From: Chloroflexota bacterium
Lineage (GTDB): Bacteria > Chloroflexota > Dehalococcoidia > Lucifugimonadales > SAR202-VII-2
Direction of reading: 5' to 3'
Length of the DNA: 64,000 bases
Assembly (NCBI GenBank): GCA_003228115.1
Contig: QEVV01000002.1
Location: forward strand, 496,001 to 560,000
This document shows positions 36,098-44,314 of the stretch, in pieces (position 1 is the first letter of the stretch; each line of letters starts with the position of its first letter). Position numbers and translations under genes: made by a program. Under the pieces are notes generated by a model. The model saw only the letters and a list, made by a program, of their open reading frames with translations. It was not told the origin of the DNA and searched no databases.

Positions 36098-37549
36098 CTA
36101 GCTGCGTTCCAGGGCCAGCTTATCCATTTCAAGCTGTACTGGCATAGGGTAGTTCCCTGTGAAGCAGGCGGTGCAATAGCCCGTGGGTTCGCCTTCGACG
36201 GCCTTCAGCAAGCCATCGATGCTGAGATAGCCCAGAGAGTCGGCCTTCACCAACTCGCCGATCTCGGCTACGGTGCGGCCATTGGCCACCAACTCTTGTC
36301 GGGTGGCCATGTCGACCCCGAAATAACATGGATGGCGAATGGGCGGAGCGCACACCCGCAGGTGCACTTCCTTCGCCCCAGCGCGACGGAGTAGTGCAAC
36401 TACGTGGGGTGTGGTGGTGCCCCGGACGATGGAGTCGTCCACCACGATCACCCGTTTTCCGGATATGACCTCCGGAAGCGGGTTGAACTTCATTCGCACG
36501 CCCATATCCCTCATGTGCTGCGATGGTTGGATGAACGTCCGGCCTACATAACGGTTTTTCACAAGGCCTTCGCTGTAGGGAATGCCGGCTTCTTGGGCGT
36601 AGCCCACCGCAGCGGCAGTCGCTGAATCTGGGATGCCGATGACTACGTCGCCCTCAACCGGGTGTTCTCGGGCCAGTTGCGCCCCCATTGCCTGCCGGGC
36701 TGTATACACAAGCCGGTTGTTGAGGATGGTATCGGGCCGTGAGAAGTAGATGAACTCGAAGATGCATTGGGCCTTGCGGCGTTGCCCGGCCCAGGTGAAG
36801 CTCCTCAACCCGTTGGAGTCGATGATGATGGTTTCGCCCGGCTCCAGTTCTCGCAGGAAGGTAGCGCCGATGTGATCAAGCGCGCAGCTTTCAGAGGCGA
36901 GGACCCAACCTCCGTTGTCCAACTTCCCCAGGCACAAAGGCCGAACAGCCAACGGATCATGGATGCCCAGCAGGGTGTCTTTGGTGGCTATGGTCAACGA
37001 GTAGGCGCCCTGCAAGGTGCGCATGCAGTAGCTGATCCGCTCCTCCCAGGTTTGCCCAGGAGCGTTGGCCAGCAACAGGGCGATGACTTCTGTGTCGGTG
37101 GTGCCTTGAAACTCGCAGCCCCATTCTTTGAGGCGTTGATGCAAGTCCAGCGTGTTAACCAGATTGCCGTTGTGGGCAATAGCCATTTCCCCGTGAGGAC
37201 CAGTGACGCGGATGGGTTGAACGTTGGAGTGGTGACTGGAGCCCGTAGTGGAGTAACGGGTGTGGCCAATGGCGATGTCGCCAGTGAGCCGCTCTAAGTC
37301 CTCTTCACGGAACGCTTGGGTGACGAGTCCCATGTCGGAATGAAGACGAAGCTGTTCACCATCGCTGGCGGCAATCCCCGCACTTTCTTGGCCGCGGTGT
37401 TGAAGGGCAAATATACCGAAGAAGGCGAGGCGGGCGGCGTCCCGTTGGGGTGAGTAAACCCCAACCACCCCGCACTTGTCATGTGCGTGATCGTCTGGGA
37501 GAGCCGACACCATGTCCATCTGGGATCTCGGGCCGGTAACTTCCTGCAC
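36098..37549 (-). CDS. purF: Amidophosphoribosyltransferase (Fe-S type)
   Basis: Commits PRPP to purine synthesis. After a 25-residue propeptide the nucleophile Cys26 opens CGVVGVYSP, so the enzyme is processed as in Bacillus subtilis. The glutaminase (FALQHRGQESAGI, GHTRYSTTG, HNGNLVN) and PRPP site (VIVVDDSIVRGTTT) are intact. Four Cys, in CIFEF, HPCYFG and YCTAC, stand where the B. subtilis enzyme binds a [4Fe-4S] cluster, implying oxygen-sensitive control of stability. The GTG at 37549 follows GGGGAG. A strong promoter lies 30 bases upstream. Confidence 0.98.
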   Translation of the reverse strand: MQEVTGPRSQMDMVSALPDDHAHDKCGVVGVYSPQRDAARLAFFGIFALQHRGQESAGIAASDGEQLRLHSDMGLVTQAFREEDLERLTGDIAIGHTRYSTTGSSHHSNVQPIRVTGPHGEMAIAHNGNLVNTLDLHQRLKEWGCEFQGTTDTEVIALLLANAPGQTWEERISYCMRTLQGAYSLTIATKDTLLGIHDPLAVRPLCLGKLDNGGWVLASESCALDHIGATFLRELEPGETIIIDSNGLRSFTWAGQRRKAQCIFEFIYFSRPDTILNNRLVYTARQAMGAQLAREHPVEGDVVIGIPDSATAAAVGYAQEAGIPYSEGLVKNRYVGRTFIQPSQHMRDMGVRMKFNPLPEVISGKRVIVVDDSIVRGTTTPHVVALLRRAGAKEVHLRVCAPPIRHPCYFGVDMATRQELVANGRTVAEIGELVKADSLGYLSIDGLLKAVEGEPTGYCTACFTGNYPMPVQLEMDKLALERS

Positions 37550-37578
37550 AATCTCCCCTTTGGGGTGGGTGCTCAGCC

Positions 37579-37607
37579 AGTATACCCGTCGAAAATAGGG
37601 GGGTCAA
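37579..37607 (-). promoter_or_regulatory. Strong sigma-70 promoter for purF-purH
   Basis: On the minus strand TTGACC, a 17-base spacer and TATACT (complement at 37602-37607 and 37579-37584). The -10 ends 30 bases before the GTG of purF. No PurR/PurBox or riboswitch fold was recognised in the short leader. Confidence 0.7.
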
Positions 37608-37656
37608 CGAAATTCGGACGGTGTTTCATCTCTTTGCTAGGATGTCAGCAACAGCC

Positions 37657-39114
37657 TTAAGGAGCGCCCCGGCCACCAAGGTCAAACCGGATAGAAAGCA
37701 AGGATTTGGACTCAGGCCATGGCAGCGCCCACGCGGCCACTCGCATGCCCACCAGCCATGCAATTCCTTTGGCCGACACTAAAACGGGAACCCCGGCCCT
37801 CCATGTCCTGGGCACCTTGGCGTCAACGAAAATGTCCTGAAGTTTCTTCGTGCCCTGCATCCCGGCCGGCTGCATGCGATCACCGGATTGCCATGCCCTG
37901 ACGGTTAGGTCTGAGTCCGCTAGTCCGGCTTCAAGATGCATGTGCCATGGGCCTTCCGGCTGAGAGGTGATGCCCTGTGGCGTTACCAATTCAGCGGAAA
38001 CCCGCCAACCCGGGAGCATGGTCTCGCCGGGAACATTCAACCGATGAAGGCCCTCTATGGTGGGGTAGGGAGATGGAGGTGCTTCTGCCAACTTGCCGAT
38101 GGTGAGGTACCGATGATCCGTTGAAAGCATCAGTCCGCCTGGGAGCTGCATGCTTCTTCCAGGGCTATCATCTAGAAACCTCATGGCGGCCTCCGTATGG
38201 CGCTGCTCGACCACGCCGGTCGCTTCCTTGTAGGCCATGAGGAGAATTCGAGCCTGAAGAGCAGGGTGGAGAGATCTCAGGGGTTCCAGTCTTAGGCGAA
38301 CGCGCCCCCCTGAAGTATTGGCGATCAGCTGCCAATGCTCAGCAGACGCTTTTTCTAAGTAGTCAGCATCTTTGGCTGCTGATTTGGCCAAGCGACGAAG
38401 TGCTGAGTCTACAGATGGGTTTATTCGCTGGAGCGCCGGGATCGTCTCATGCCGCAGGCGGTTGCGAGTAAAACGCAGCGATTGGTTGGATGCGTCGCGA
38501 CGGGGTTCAAGACTGGCTTCTTTGCAATATGCCTCGGTGTCTTCCCGAGAGACTCCCAGCAACGGCCGCAGCAAGGGAACCGGCCCGGCATCCGGTACCG
38601 GACAAGGCGAGACAAGGCGCATGCCTTGAAGCCCGGCAAGTCCAGTCCCGCGCACGACATGGTGCAGCACAGTTTCAGCCTGGTCATCGGCTGTGTGACC
38701 TAGCGCCACAGCGGAAGCACCCAGGCTATGGGCTAGGTTGTTGAGGAACGCGTACCTCACTTCTCGCGCAGCCATTTCCAATGACATTTTTTTGTGCTGG
38801 TTGCGGTACGCGGAAACATCGCTACGCTCTGCCGTTACCTGAATGTTCCATGCTGCGGCGATCGCCTGCACGTAAGCTGCATCTTCCTCTCCTTCTTTGC
38901 CCCGAAGGCCATGATCAAGGTGGGCCACATGGAGGGCTGAGATACCCGAATGGGGGGCTACCCCAATCAATGTGTGGAGCAACGTCAGCGAATCAGGTCC
39001 GCCGGATACTGCTACGACGAGAGGGCCCTCGCCGAGGTTTAACCCTGACGCCCTTAGGGCGCGTGTTATGGATCGTTGGACGCGGCGAATGGTTCGTGTA
39101 TTGCCGTCTGGCAT
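37657..39114 (-). CDS. tilS: tRNA(Ile)-lysidine synthase
   Basis: Modifies C34 of the CAU-anticodon isoleucine tRNA to lysidine so it reads AUA. The PP-loop VAVSGGPDSLTLLHTL is at about residues 35-50, followed by HLDHGLRGKEGEEDA and VALGHTADDQAETVLHHVVRGTGLAGLQGM. A C-terminal TilS domain (WQSGDRMQPAGMQGTKKLQDIFVDAKVPRTWRAGVPVLV) is present; the 485-residue length fits the long form. The ATG at 39114 begins 2 bases after the phosphatase stop, indicating an operon. Confidence 0.95.
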   Translation of the reverse strand: MPDGNTRTIRRVQRSITRALRASGLNLGEGPLVVAVSGGPDSLTLLHTLIGVAPHSGISALHVAHLDHGLRGKEGEEDAAYVQAIAAAWNIQVTAERSDVSAYRNQHKKMSLEMAAREVRYAFLNNLAHSLGASAVALGHTADDQAETVLHHVVRGTGLAGLQGMRLVSPCPVPDAGPVPLLRPLLGVSREDTEAYCKEASLEPRRDASNQSLRFTRNRLRHETIPALQRINPSVDSALRRLAKSAAKDADYLEKASAEHWQLIANTSGGRVRLRLEPLRSLHPALQARILLMAYKEATGVVEQRHTEAAMRFLDDSPGRSMQLPGGLMLSTDHRYLTIGKLAEAPPSPYPTIEGLHRLNVPGETMLPGWRVSAELVTPQGITSQPEGPWHMHLEAGLADSDLTVRAWQSGDRMQPAGMQGTKKLQDIFVDAKVPRTWRAGVPVLVSAKGIAWLVGMRVAAWALPWPESKSLLSIRFDLGGRGAP

Positions 39115-39116
39115 GG

Positions 39117-39734
39117 CTATGCGAGAGACGAAAGGGTGTCCAAATGACAAGAATCACTCAGGCGTACGAGAGTCCAGCGGCTATTGCTCCACTCGACTTC
39201 GCTGATGGAGGCGAGCCCAATGCGCAATTTCAGTGCTGCGACTGTTGGCATGCCGAGCATCTTGGCAATGACCACTTGGATGACGAAGTTGTGGGTAAAG
39301 ACCGCGATTGTCTGGTCTTGATGCCGCTCTGGAAGTCCGCCCAGGAAGGGCCAGACCCGATCTTGAACTTGTTGCAAAGACTCTCCGCCGGGCATAGCGG
39401 CGGTGGCGTCCACTGGCCAGCGGGCCATGAATTTCGGATATAAAGCTGACAGTTCCGAAGCCAATAGGCCTTCCATCTCTCCAGCATTCGCCTCTTTCAG
39501 AGGGTCGACTTCCTGCACCGCGATTCCGCGAGCCGCAGCAATGGCTCTGGCAGTTTGGAGCGCCCTTGCTAGGGGGCTGGAGTAGATGGCGTCCAGTCGC
39601 TCTTCTTTCAGGGCTTCGGCCAAAGCGCACGCTTGATCCTGACCCAGCGGAGTCAGGTCAGACTGAGAAAGGCCCTGAACGCGATGCTCTTGATTGAGGA
39701 TCGTTTCAGCATGCCGCAAGAGGAGCAGCCTCAT
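39117..39734 (-). CDS. Histidine phosphatase / phosphoglycerate mutase-like protein
   Basis: A 205-residue histidine-phosphatase-superfamily protein. The phosphoacceptor motif LLLRHAETILNQEHRVQG starts the protein; SSPLARALQTARAIA, EANAGEMEGL and VFTHNFVIQVVIA carry the other catalytic residues. It is shorter than dPGM and lacks its insert, so a broad-specificity sugar phosphatase (PhoE/CobC-like) is more likely than phosphoglycerate mutase. The start overlaps the stop of the CNNM gene in ATGA. Confidence 0.92.
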   Translation of the reverse strand: MRLLLLRHAETILNQEHRVQGLSQSDLTPLGQDQACALAEALKEERLDAIYSSPLARALQTARAIAAARGIAVQEVDPLKEANAGEMEGLLASELSALYPKFMARWPVDATAAMPGGESLQQVQDRVWPFLGGLPERHQDQTIAVFTHNFVIQVVIAKMLGMPTVAALKLRIGLASISEVEWSNSRWTLVRLSDSCHLDTLSSLA

Positions 39735-41023
39735 TCCTGATGCTCCTCATCTCCTGAAGCTGCCGGGATTCTCCGTACGATTACTTTTTCTATCTTGACT
39801 CCCTTCATCTCGCTCACGGTGAAAGAGAGGTCGGCGTAGGCAAGCGTGTCGCCCTCGTCCGGTATGCGGCCCAGCTCTTCCAAGATGAAGCCAGCCACCG
39901 TTTCGTACTCTCCATCGGGTAGGTTGAGGGCGAGCTTCTCGTTTGCCTCATCGACTTGGATTCCGGCGTCCACTTCATAGGTGTCATCATCCAAGGCCCG
40001 AAAATCCAAGTCTGGCTGCTCCTCCTCGCCGCCTACCAAACCTACCACTTCTTCAACAAGTTGCTTGAGGGTGACCAGTCCAGCAGTCCCTCCGAACTCG
40101 TCAACGACGATGGCCATACCATTTCCCGTCTGCTTAAGCTCAGCGAACAGGTCTCCCGCCAGCTTGGTCTCCGGTGCGAAGTAGGCTGGGCGCGCCAAGT
40201 GGGTGATGGAGGCATCGGGGTCGAGGTTCAACTCCGCCATAGCGACGACCACGTCCTTAACCCTTAGGACGCCCATTATGTCGTCCAACTGTTTTTCAAT
40301 GACTGGGAAGCGAGTGTGAGAATGAGTGGCGTACATGGCGAGAAACTCGCGTAACGTGGTGCCCTGTTCAACTGTTATGAGCTCGGTGCGTGGTGTCAGA
40401 ATCTCTCGTAGCTGACGGTCACCGAAGCGAAAAACCCTAGTTAGCATGTCGGCTTCTTGGTGCTCCACCGCCCCCGCTTCGCGACCCACCAAAATGGCGG
40501 TACGGATCTCTTCTTCCGTAATCAGGATGCGCTGATCCCAGTCTCCACCTACCGCCTTGACGGCTGCCTTGCTCACGAATTGAAGGCCGGAAGCAATGGG
40601 TAGGAAGATGCGTTCCATGACGATCAGCGGGCGGGCGTAGGCAAGAGCGAAGCTCTCCGCATTGCGGGCGGCTAGCACCTTGGGCACTGTTTCGCCGAAG
40701 ACAAGCAGGAGAAGCGTAATGCCCAATGTGGCAACAAGGGCCGCCTGCCCGTCGCTTAGGTATGCCAGGGCAATCAAGGTGGCCAGCGCGGCTGCCCCGG
40801 TGTTGACCAAGTTGTTGCCCAGGAGGATCGTGGGCAGCAGACGCTCCGGATGCTCTGCCATCCGGGCCACCCGTTTGCCGTTTGGGCCTCGAGTTTCAGC
40901 AATGTGGTGGAGTCGGACGCGTTGGAGAGAGAGGAAGGCGGCCTCGGCACTGGAGAAGAAGGCAGAAGCAAGGATGCAAAAGGCCAGCAGGAGAAGGGTG
41001 GCCAGCGTGGCGCCCTCGAACAT
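39731..41023 (-). CDS. CNNM/CorC-type hemolysin-family membrane protein
   Basis: A 430-residue membrane protein. Residues 1-180 are the DUF21 membrane domain with four spans and SAEAAFLSLQRVRLHHIAE. Two CBS domains follow (about 200-330, with LTPRTELITVEQGTTLREFLA and DDIMGVLRVKDVVVA). A C-terminal CorC_HlyC domain has VAGFILEELGRIPDEGDTL. The family exports Mg or Na and was once called hemolysin. AAGGAGG precedes the ATG. It leads a run with the phosphatase and tilS genes. Confidence 0.94.
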   Translation of the reverse strand: MFEGATLATLLLLAFCILASAFFSSAEAAFLSLQRVRLHHIAETRGPNGKRVARMAEHPERLLPTILLGNNLVNTGAAALATLIALAYLSDGQAALVATLGITLLLLVFGETVPKVLAARNAESFALAYARPLIVMERIFLPIASGLQFVSKAAVKAVGGDWDQRILITEEEIRTAILVGREAGAVEHQEADMLTRVFRFGDRQLREILTPRTELITVEQGTTLREFLAMYATHSHTRFPVIEKQLDDIMGVLRVKDVVVAMAELNLDPDASITHLARPAYFAPETKLAGDLFAELKQTGNGMAIVVDEFGGTAGLVTLKQLVEEVVGLVGGEEEQPDLDFRALDDDTYEVDAGIQVDEANEKLALNLPDGEYETVAGFILEELGRIPDEGDTLAYADLSFTVSEMKGVKIEKVIVRRIPAASGDEEHQE

Positions 41024-41107
41024 CGAACCCTCCTTATGGGTGAGCCACGAACCTGTAGCTAAGTGCGCAAACGATAGCAGTAGCCCGTGGGGGTGTCAAA
41101 AGCATCG

Positions 41108-41136
41108 TTGACGTTCTTGAAGGGGCTTCTTATGAT
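41108..41136 (+). promoter_or_regulatory. Near-consensus sigma-70 promoter
   Basis: TTGACG at 41108-41113, exactly 17 bases, TATGAT at 41131-41136, 23 bases before the ATG at 41160. The best -35/-10 pair seen in the window. Confidence 0.75.
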
Positions 41137-41159
41137 TGGCGTATCCGTTCAGGAGCGCC

Positions 41160-41789
41160 ATGCCCACCCACATCAACGCCTTTACCCTCTCTTTGGTGCA
41201 GGGCCACGCGGAGCCATCGTCTGCTTTTCTTGCGGTCTTTGACGGTGGCCGAACCTTCATCGATACGACGTTCTACGCTATCGTTGATCTAGCTGGGCGT
41301 CCCGATGATGCGGGTGCTGCCAAGGTGCAGGCAGTACTGCAGAAAAGCATTGGAGGCGCTTCCAAGGTTTCCCTCACCGGTGCGATGGAACGGGCCGTCG
41401 CAGAGGCTCATCGAGAGGCTTGGAAGCGTGGGCCAGAGGCCCAAAATTCGGCCGTCCTTTGCGTTGCGCTCAGAGCAAGCGAGCTCTATGTGTCGTGTCG
41501 GGGTCGAATGACCGTGCTGACCCTTAAGAACGACGGTATTCATCGCCCGGAATTCGCAATGGGAGTGGACGAAGCCTGGATGGAACGTGTCGATCTAGTG
41601 CCTGGTGAGACACTGGTGCTGGGGAACCCTACTTTGGCGGAAAGTATATCCAAAGAGGCTGAAGTTCCGATCTTGGATGCAGAGCCGGACGAAGCGGCGA
41701 GGCGCGTGTACTATCTGGCCAAGGATTACCCTCAGGTTTCTGCCCTTTTCTTCCGCGCCCGCCACGTTTTGGATCCAGCCGAGCAATAG
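41160..41789 (+). CDS. PP2C-like fold protein lacking metal-site residues
   Basis: A 209-residue protein whose middle (about 100-140, AVLCVALRASELYVSCRGRMTVLTL) resembles strands of PP2C/PPM phosphatases around their GDSRxYL motif. The expected metal-binding Asp residues (DG, GD, DNxT) are absent: GDS is replaced by GRM, and the N-terminal VFDGG is the only acidic-glycine pair. I read it as a possible pseudophosphatase, or a family I do not know. The ATG at 41160 follows AGGAGCGCC and a strong promoter. Confidence 0.6.
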   Translation: MPTHINAFTLSLVQGHAEPSSAFLAVFDGGRTFIDTTFYAIVDLAGRPDDAGAAKVQAVLQKSIGGASKVSLTGAMERAVAEAHREAWKRGPEAQNSAVLCVALRASELYVSCRGRMTVLTLKNDGIHRPEFAMGVDEAWMERVDLVPGETLVLGNPTLAESISKEAEVPILDAEPDEAARRVYYLAKDYPQVSALFFRARHVLDPAEQ

Positions 41790-41817
41790 ACGGCGCTTCC
41801 GGCATCGCCTTCCTCAC

Positions 41818-42576
41818 TCACTCTGTCGCGGCCCATCGTCTTCGCACGAACCGGGCCAACAGGACCAACACACCGCACTCCGCTAGCGTCACTCCTGCTA
41901 TCAAGATCGTGGCAGTCAGGAAGAAACTCGTTGGGAACATCCGTATGAGGTAGTCGGTGCGGGGGTTGAGAATCCACAGAAGGTTGTCGAAGCTGATGTA
42001 GTGGAACAGGAGAAACACCTGATTCCACGCTACCAGCGAGGCTATTCCAACCACAGCTCCGATTCCCAAGGTCAGACCCGCCCCAAGAATAGCGAGTCTG
42101 GACAATCGAGCCAGCCCTTCTCTCCGGAACAGGTAGAACACAGATGCACTGGCGATGAGAAGGTATGCTAACGAAGCGAGTTGAAGCTTATAGACTCCCT
42201 GTATTAGTCCTTTAACGTCCCCCATGTGCAGGACTTCCCGCTCCTTGTAGAGGCTAACCTCTGTCCCATTCAGGATGACCCGCAGGTCCAAGAATTCGGC
42301 GTCGTTGTTAAAGTAGTCCCGTATTTGTTGGCCGCCGCGTTCAAGTTGTTCCTGTGAAATGCCAGTGCTCTCGGGAACATTGAACTGGGCGAAGCCTAGG
42401 TTATAGAGCTTCGGCTCGTTGATAGCCCAGCGAGCGTTGGTGGAGATCAGGAAGGCCGGTATGGATACTATGAAAAGGGCCGAGACCACCAACCACAACA
42501 GGGTCGGAGCCAGTCGGCGCCTTCCGGGCGGCACCGCCCCAAATTCCAGACCTTGGACTCCCTCTTCCTGTGTCAC
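41818..42576 (-). CDS. TIGR01906/DUF1461-type integral membrane protein
   Basis: A 252-residue membrane protein with about four spans. The signature of the family is visible: an N-terminal span, an extracytoplasmic part with NEPKLYNLGFAQFNVPESTGISQEQLERGGQQIRDYF and FLDLRVILNG, then HMGDVKGLIQGVYKLQL and the segment FLLFHYISFDNLLWILNPRTDYLIRMFP. No function is known. The start is GTG at 42576. Confidence 0.88.
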   Translation of the reverse strand: MTQEEGVQGLEFGAVPPGRRRLAPTLLWLVVSALFIVSIPAFLISTNARWAINEPKLYNLGFAQFNVPESTGISQEQLERGGQQIRDYFNNDAEFLDLRVILNGTEVSLYKEREVLHMGDVKGLIQGVYKLQLASLAYLLIASASVFYLFRREGLARLSRLAILGAGLTLGIGAVVGIASLVAWNQVFLLFHYISFDNLLWILNPRTDYLIRMFPTSFFLTATILIAGVTLAECGVLVLLARFVRRRWAATE

Positions 42577-42647
42577 TATATAATTGCCCCAGCCTTGTCT
42601 CCCTTCAGCCTACCACCCATTCCAGCACTGTTCCACAGGAGCCAATC

Positions 42648-43421
42648 GTGAATAGCGAAGGCATTGAGATGCAAACCTTCCAAGGCCTCCAGTCTCTGGT
42701 CAAGCGGCTACGGAGTCCTGGCGGGTGCCCTTGGGACCAAGAACAGACGCATTCTTCGATCAGGCGCAACCTGTTGGAGGAAACCTACGAAGTGCTGGAA
42801 GCCATTGATGGAGGTGACCCCAAAGCTCTATGCGAGGAACTGGGCGATATCCTGGTTCAGATTGCTTTTCATGTTCAGATGGCGGAGGAGGCCGGTCACT
42901 TCACAATGGAAGACGTGCTGGGCGGCATCAACGGGAAGTTGGTCAAGCGGCACCCGCACGTCTTCGGTGACGTCAAGGTTGGGAGCGCCGAGGAGGTTGA
43001 AGAGCGCTGGGACGCGATCAAGCGTAGCGAACGAGGCGGTAAATCGTCCTTGGACCGCGTTCCGCGTGACCTTCCGGCCCTGGCCTACAGCCAGTCAGTG
43101 CAGGATAGGGCAGCCCGCACGGGATTCGAGTGGCCCAGTCTGGAGGCATCGTTGGACAAACTTGCGGAGGAAGTCGGTGAAGTGAGCCGCACTGAGACGC
43201 CGGAGGATCGAGAGGAGGAGATGGGAGATGTCTTGTTCGCCTTAGTCAGCACAGCGAGACAAATGGGCATTCACGCTGAAGTAGCTCTTCAGGGAGCCAA
43301 CCGGAAATTTTATGAGAGATTCATCTCGATGGAGACGGCGGCGCAGGGGCAAGGGCGTTCCTTTGCGGACATCTCCCAGGCTGAGAAGCTGGAACTCTGG
43401 GAGCGATCGAAGGGCGAGTGA
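42648..43421 (+). CDS. mazG: Nucleoside triphosphate pyrophosphohydrolase
   Basis: House-cleaning enzyme that hydrolyses NTPs (including damaged ones) to NMP and PPi. Two MazG domains are present. The first (about residues 15-110) has CPWDQEQTHSSIRRNLLEETYEVLEAI with EExYE metal ligands, then EELGDILVQIAFH. The second (about 165-255) has LAEEVGEV and EEEMGDVLFALVSTARQMG. GTG 42648 follows AGGAG with 6 bases spacing, giving 257 residues; an ATG lies 7 codons later. Confidence 0.95.
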   Translation: MNSEGIEMQTFQGLQSLVKRLRSPGGCPWDQEQTHSSIRRNLLEETYEVLEAIDGGDPKALCEELGDILVQIAFHVQMAEEAGHFTMEDVLGGINGKLVKRHPHVFGDVKVGSAEEVEERWDAIKRSERGGKSSLDRVPRDLPALAYSQSVQDRAARTGFEWPSLEASLDKLAEEVGEVSRTETPEDREEEMGDVLFALVSTARQMGIHAEVALQGANRKFYERFISMETAAQGQGRSFADISQAEKLELWERSKGE

Positions 43422-43434
43422 AGGCTGCCGAGTC

Positions 43435-44130
43435 TTACGATTCCCAGGGAGCTATGCCGAAGTAGGTGTGAAGACGCTCCAACCCCTTCCGGGTGTCAGA
43501 AGCTATCCGCGCCGGTTCCTGCTTGCGGACCCTGTACTTGAACAGCCAGTAGGTGAACTCTTTTCTTTCGGTGAGGTTGATGGTCTTGCTCTGGGGGGTT
43601 CCGCGCTCCGTACGAAACTCCTCCAGGAGGTCCTTCTCGCTGGCATTGTAGATGAATATGAATGCGTTGCCTGAAATGTCCCGGTAATCCCGCCTCCCTC
43701 TGGATCGGCGGTCCTTCTCAATTTCTTCTTCCACCGCTTCCTGCAGAGCCTCCTCCACCACAACCCCGTACCAGAAGCTGAGGCAGGTACCGTACTTGGC
43801 TGCCCCTATGAGTGCCTTGAATTCCTCTCCGGCCAGGGCATCCGGCAGACGGCCGGTGAAGAGCAATCGCTCGCGCTCTTCGTCGCTGATGTACTCAGGA
43901 GCAGCTAGGCAGAGGCGCTCAGCCAAGAGAAGCCAGTCCAACGCCTCGCCATCGAGAAGATACTTGAAGTGCCGGCCCTGGAACTCTTCCTCAGGGGCGG
44001 TCCAAAGAGATATGGCTTCCAGCACGGCGTGACTCCACGAGCGGCCGTTCGCCAGTGTTCCCTGGAAATGGGCTATTGCCTCTTCGGCGCCAGTCGAGAG
44101 GGCTGTTATTTCAGGACTTTTGATGACCAT
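43435..44130 (-). CDS. Hypothetical acidic protein (231 aa)
   Basis: No family is recognised. The protein is soluble, without signal peptide or membrane spans, helical and Glu-rich in the middle (VVEEALQEAVEEEIEKDRRSRGRRDYRD). The C terminus is basic (FKYRVRKQEPARIASDTRKGLERLHTYFGIAPWES). FQGRHFKYLLDGEALDWLLLAERLCLAAPEYISDEERE is a strikingly ordered segment that should serve as a search probe. It converges on mazG with 13 bases between. Confidence 0.75.
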   Translation of the reverse strand: MVIKSPEITALSTGAEEAIAHFQGTLANGRSWSHAVLEAISLWTAPEEEFQGRHFKYLLDGEALDWLLLAERLCLAAPEYISDEERERLLFTGRLPDALAGEEFKALIGAAKYGTCLSFWYGVVVEEALQEAVEEEIEKDRRSRGRRDYRDISGNAFIFIYNASEKDLLEEFRTERGTPQSKTINLTERKEFTYWLFKYRVRKQEPARIASDTRKGLERLHTYFGIAPWES

Positions 44131-44278
44131 GTGTAGCCAGGCTCAGTGCTCGCCTCAATGTATCAGACAGGAGGCCGGGCGCACTAGGCGTTGGAGACTA
44201 GAAGGCAAGAGGGAGGTTGCTGCGGCGAGACAATGTTGGTGATCGAAGCATGGCCGATGCCGCGTTGTCGAACGCGCC

Positions 44279-44304
44279 GGGCGTTCAATTGAACGCCCCT
44301 ACGC
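44279..44304. repeat. REP-like palindrome, copy 2
   Basis: Identical for 26 bases to 14173-14198, including the whole core GCGTTCAATTGAACGC. The 20-bp centre (44279-44298) is a perfect palindrome. Like copy 1 it sits in an intergenic gap, between the hypothetical gene and polX. Confidence 0.8.
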
Positions 44305-44314
44305 CTGCCCTGAG

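Noticed and set aside
37550-37656. Purine riboswitch before purF
   Set aside because: The promoter is 30 bases from the GTG, leaving no room for an aptamer.
39117-39734. Assignment of the histidine phosphatase as glycolytic phosphoglycerate mutase
   Set aside because: The length and missing insert fit the broad-specificity branch; context is tilS and CNNM, not glycolysis.
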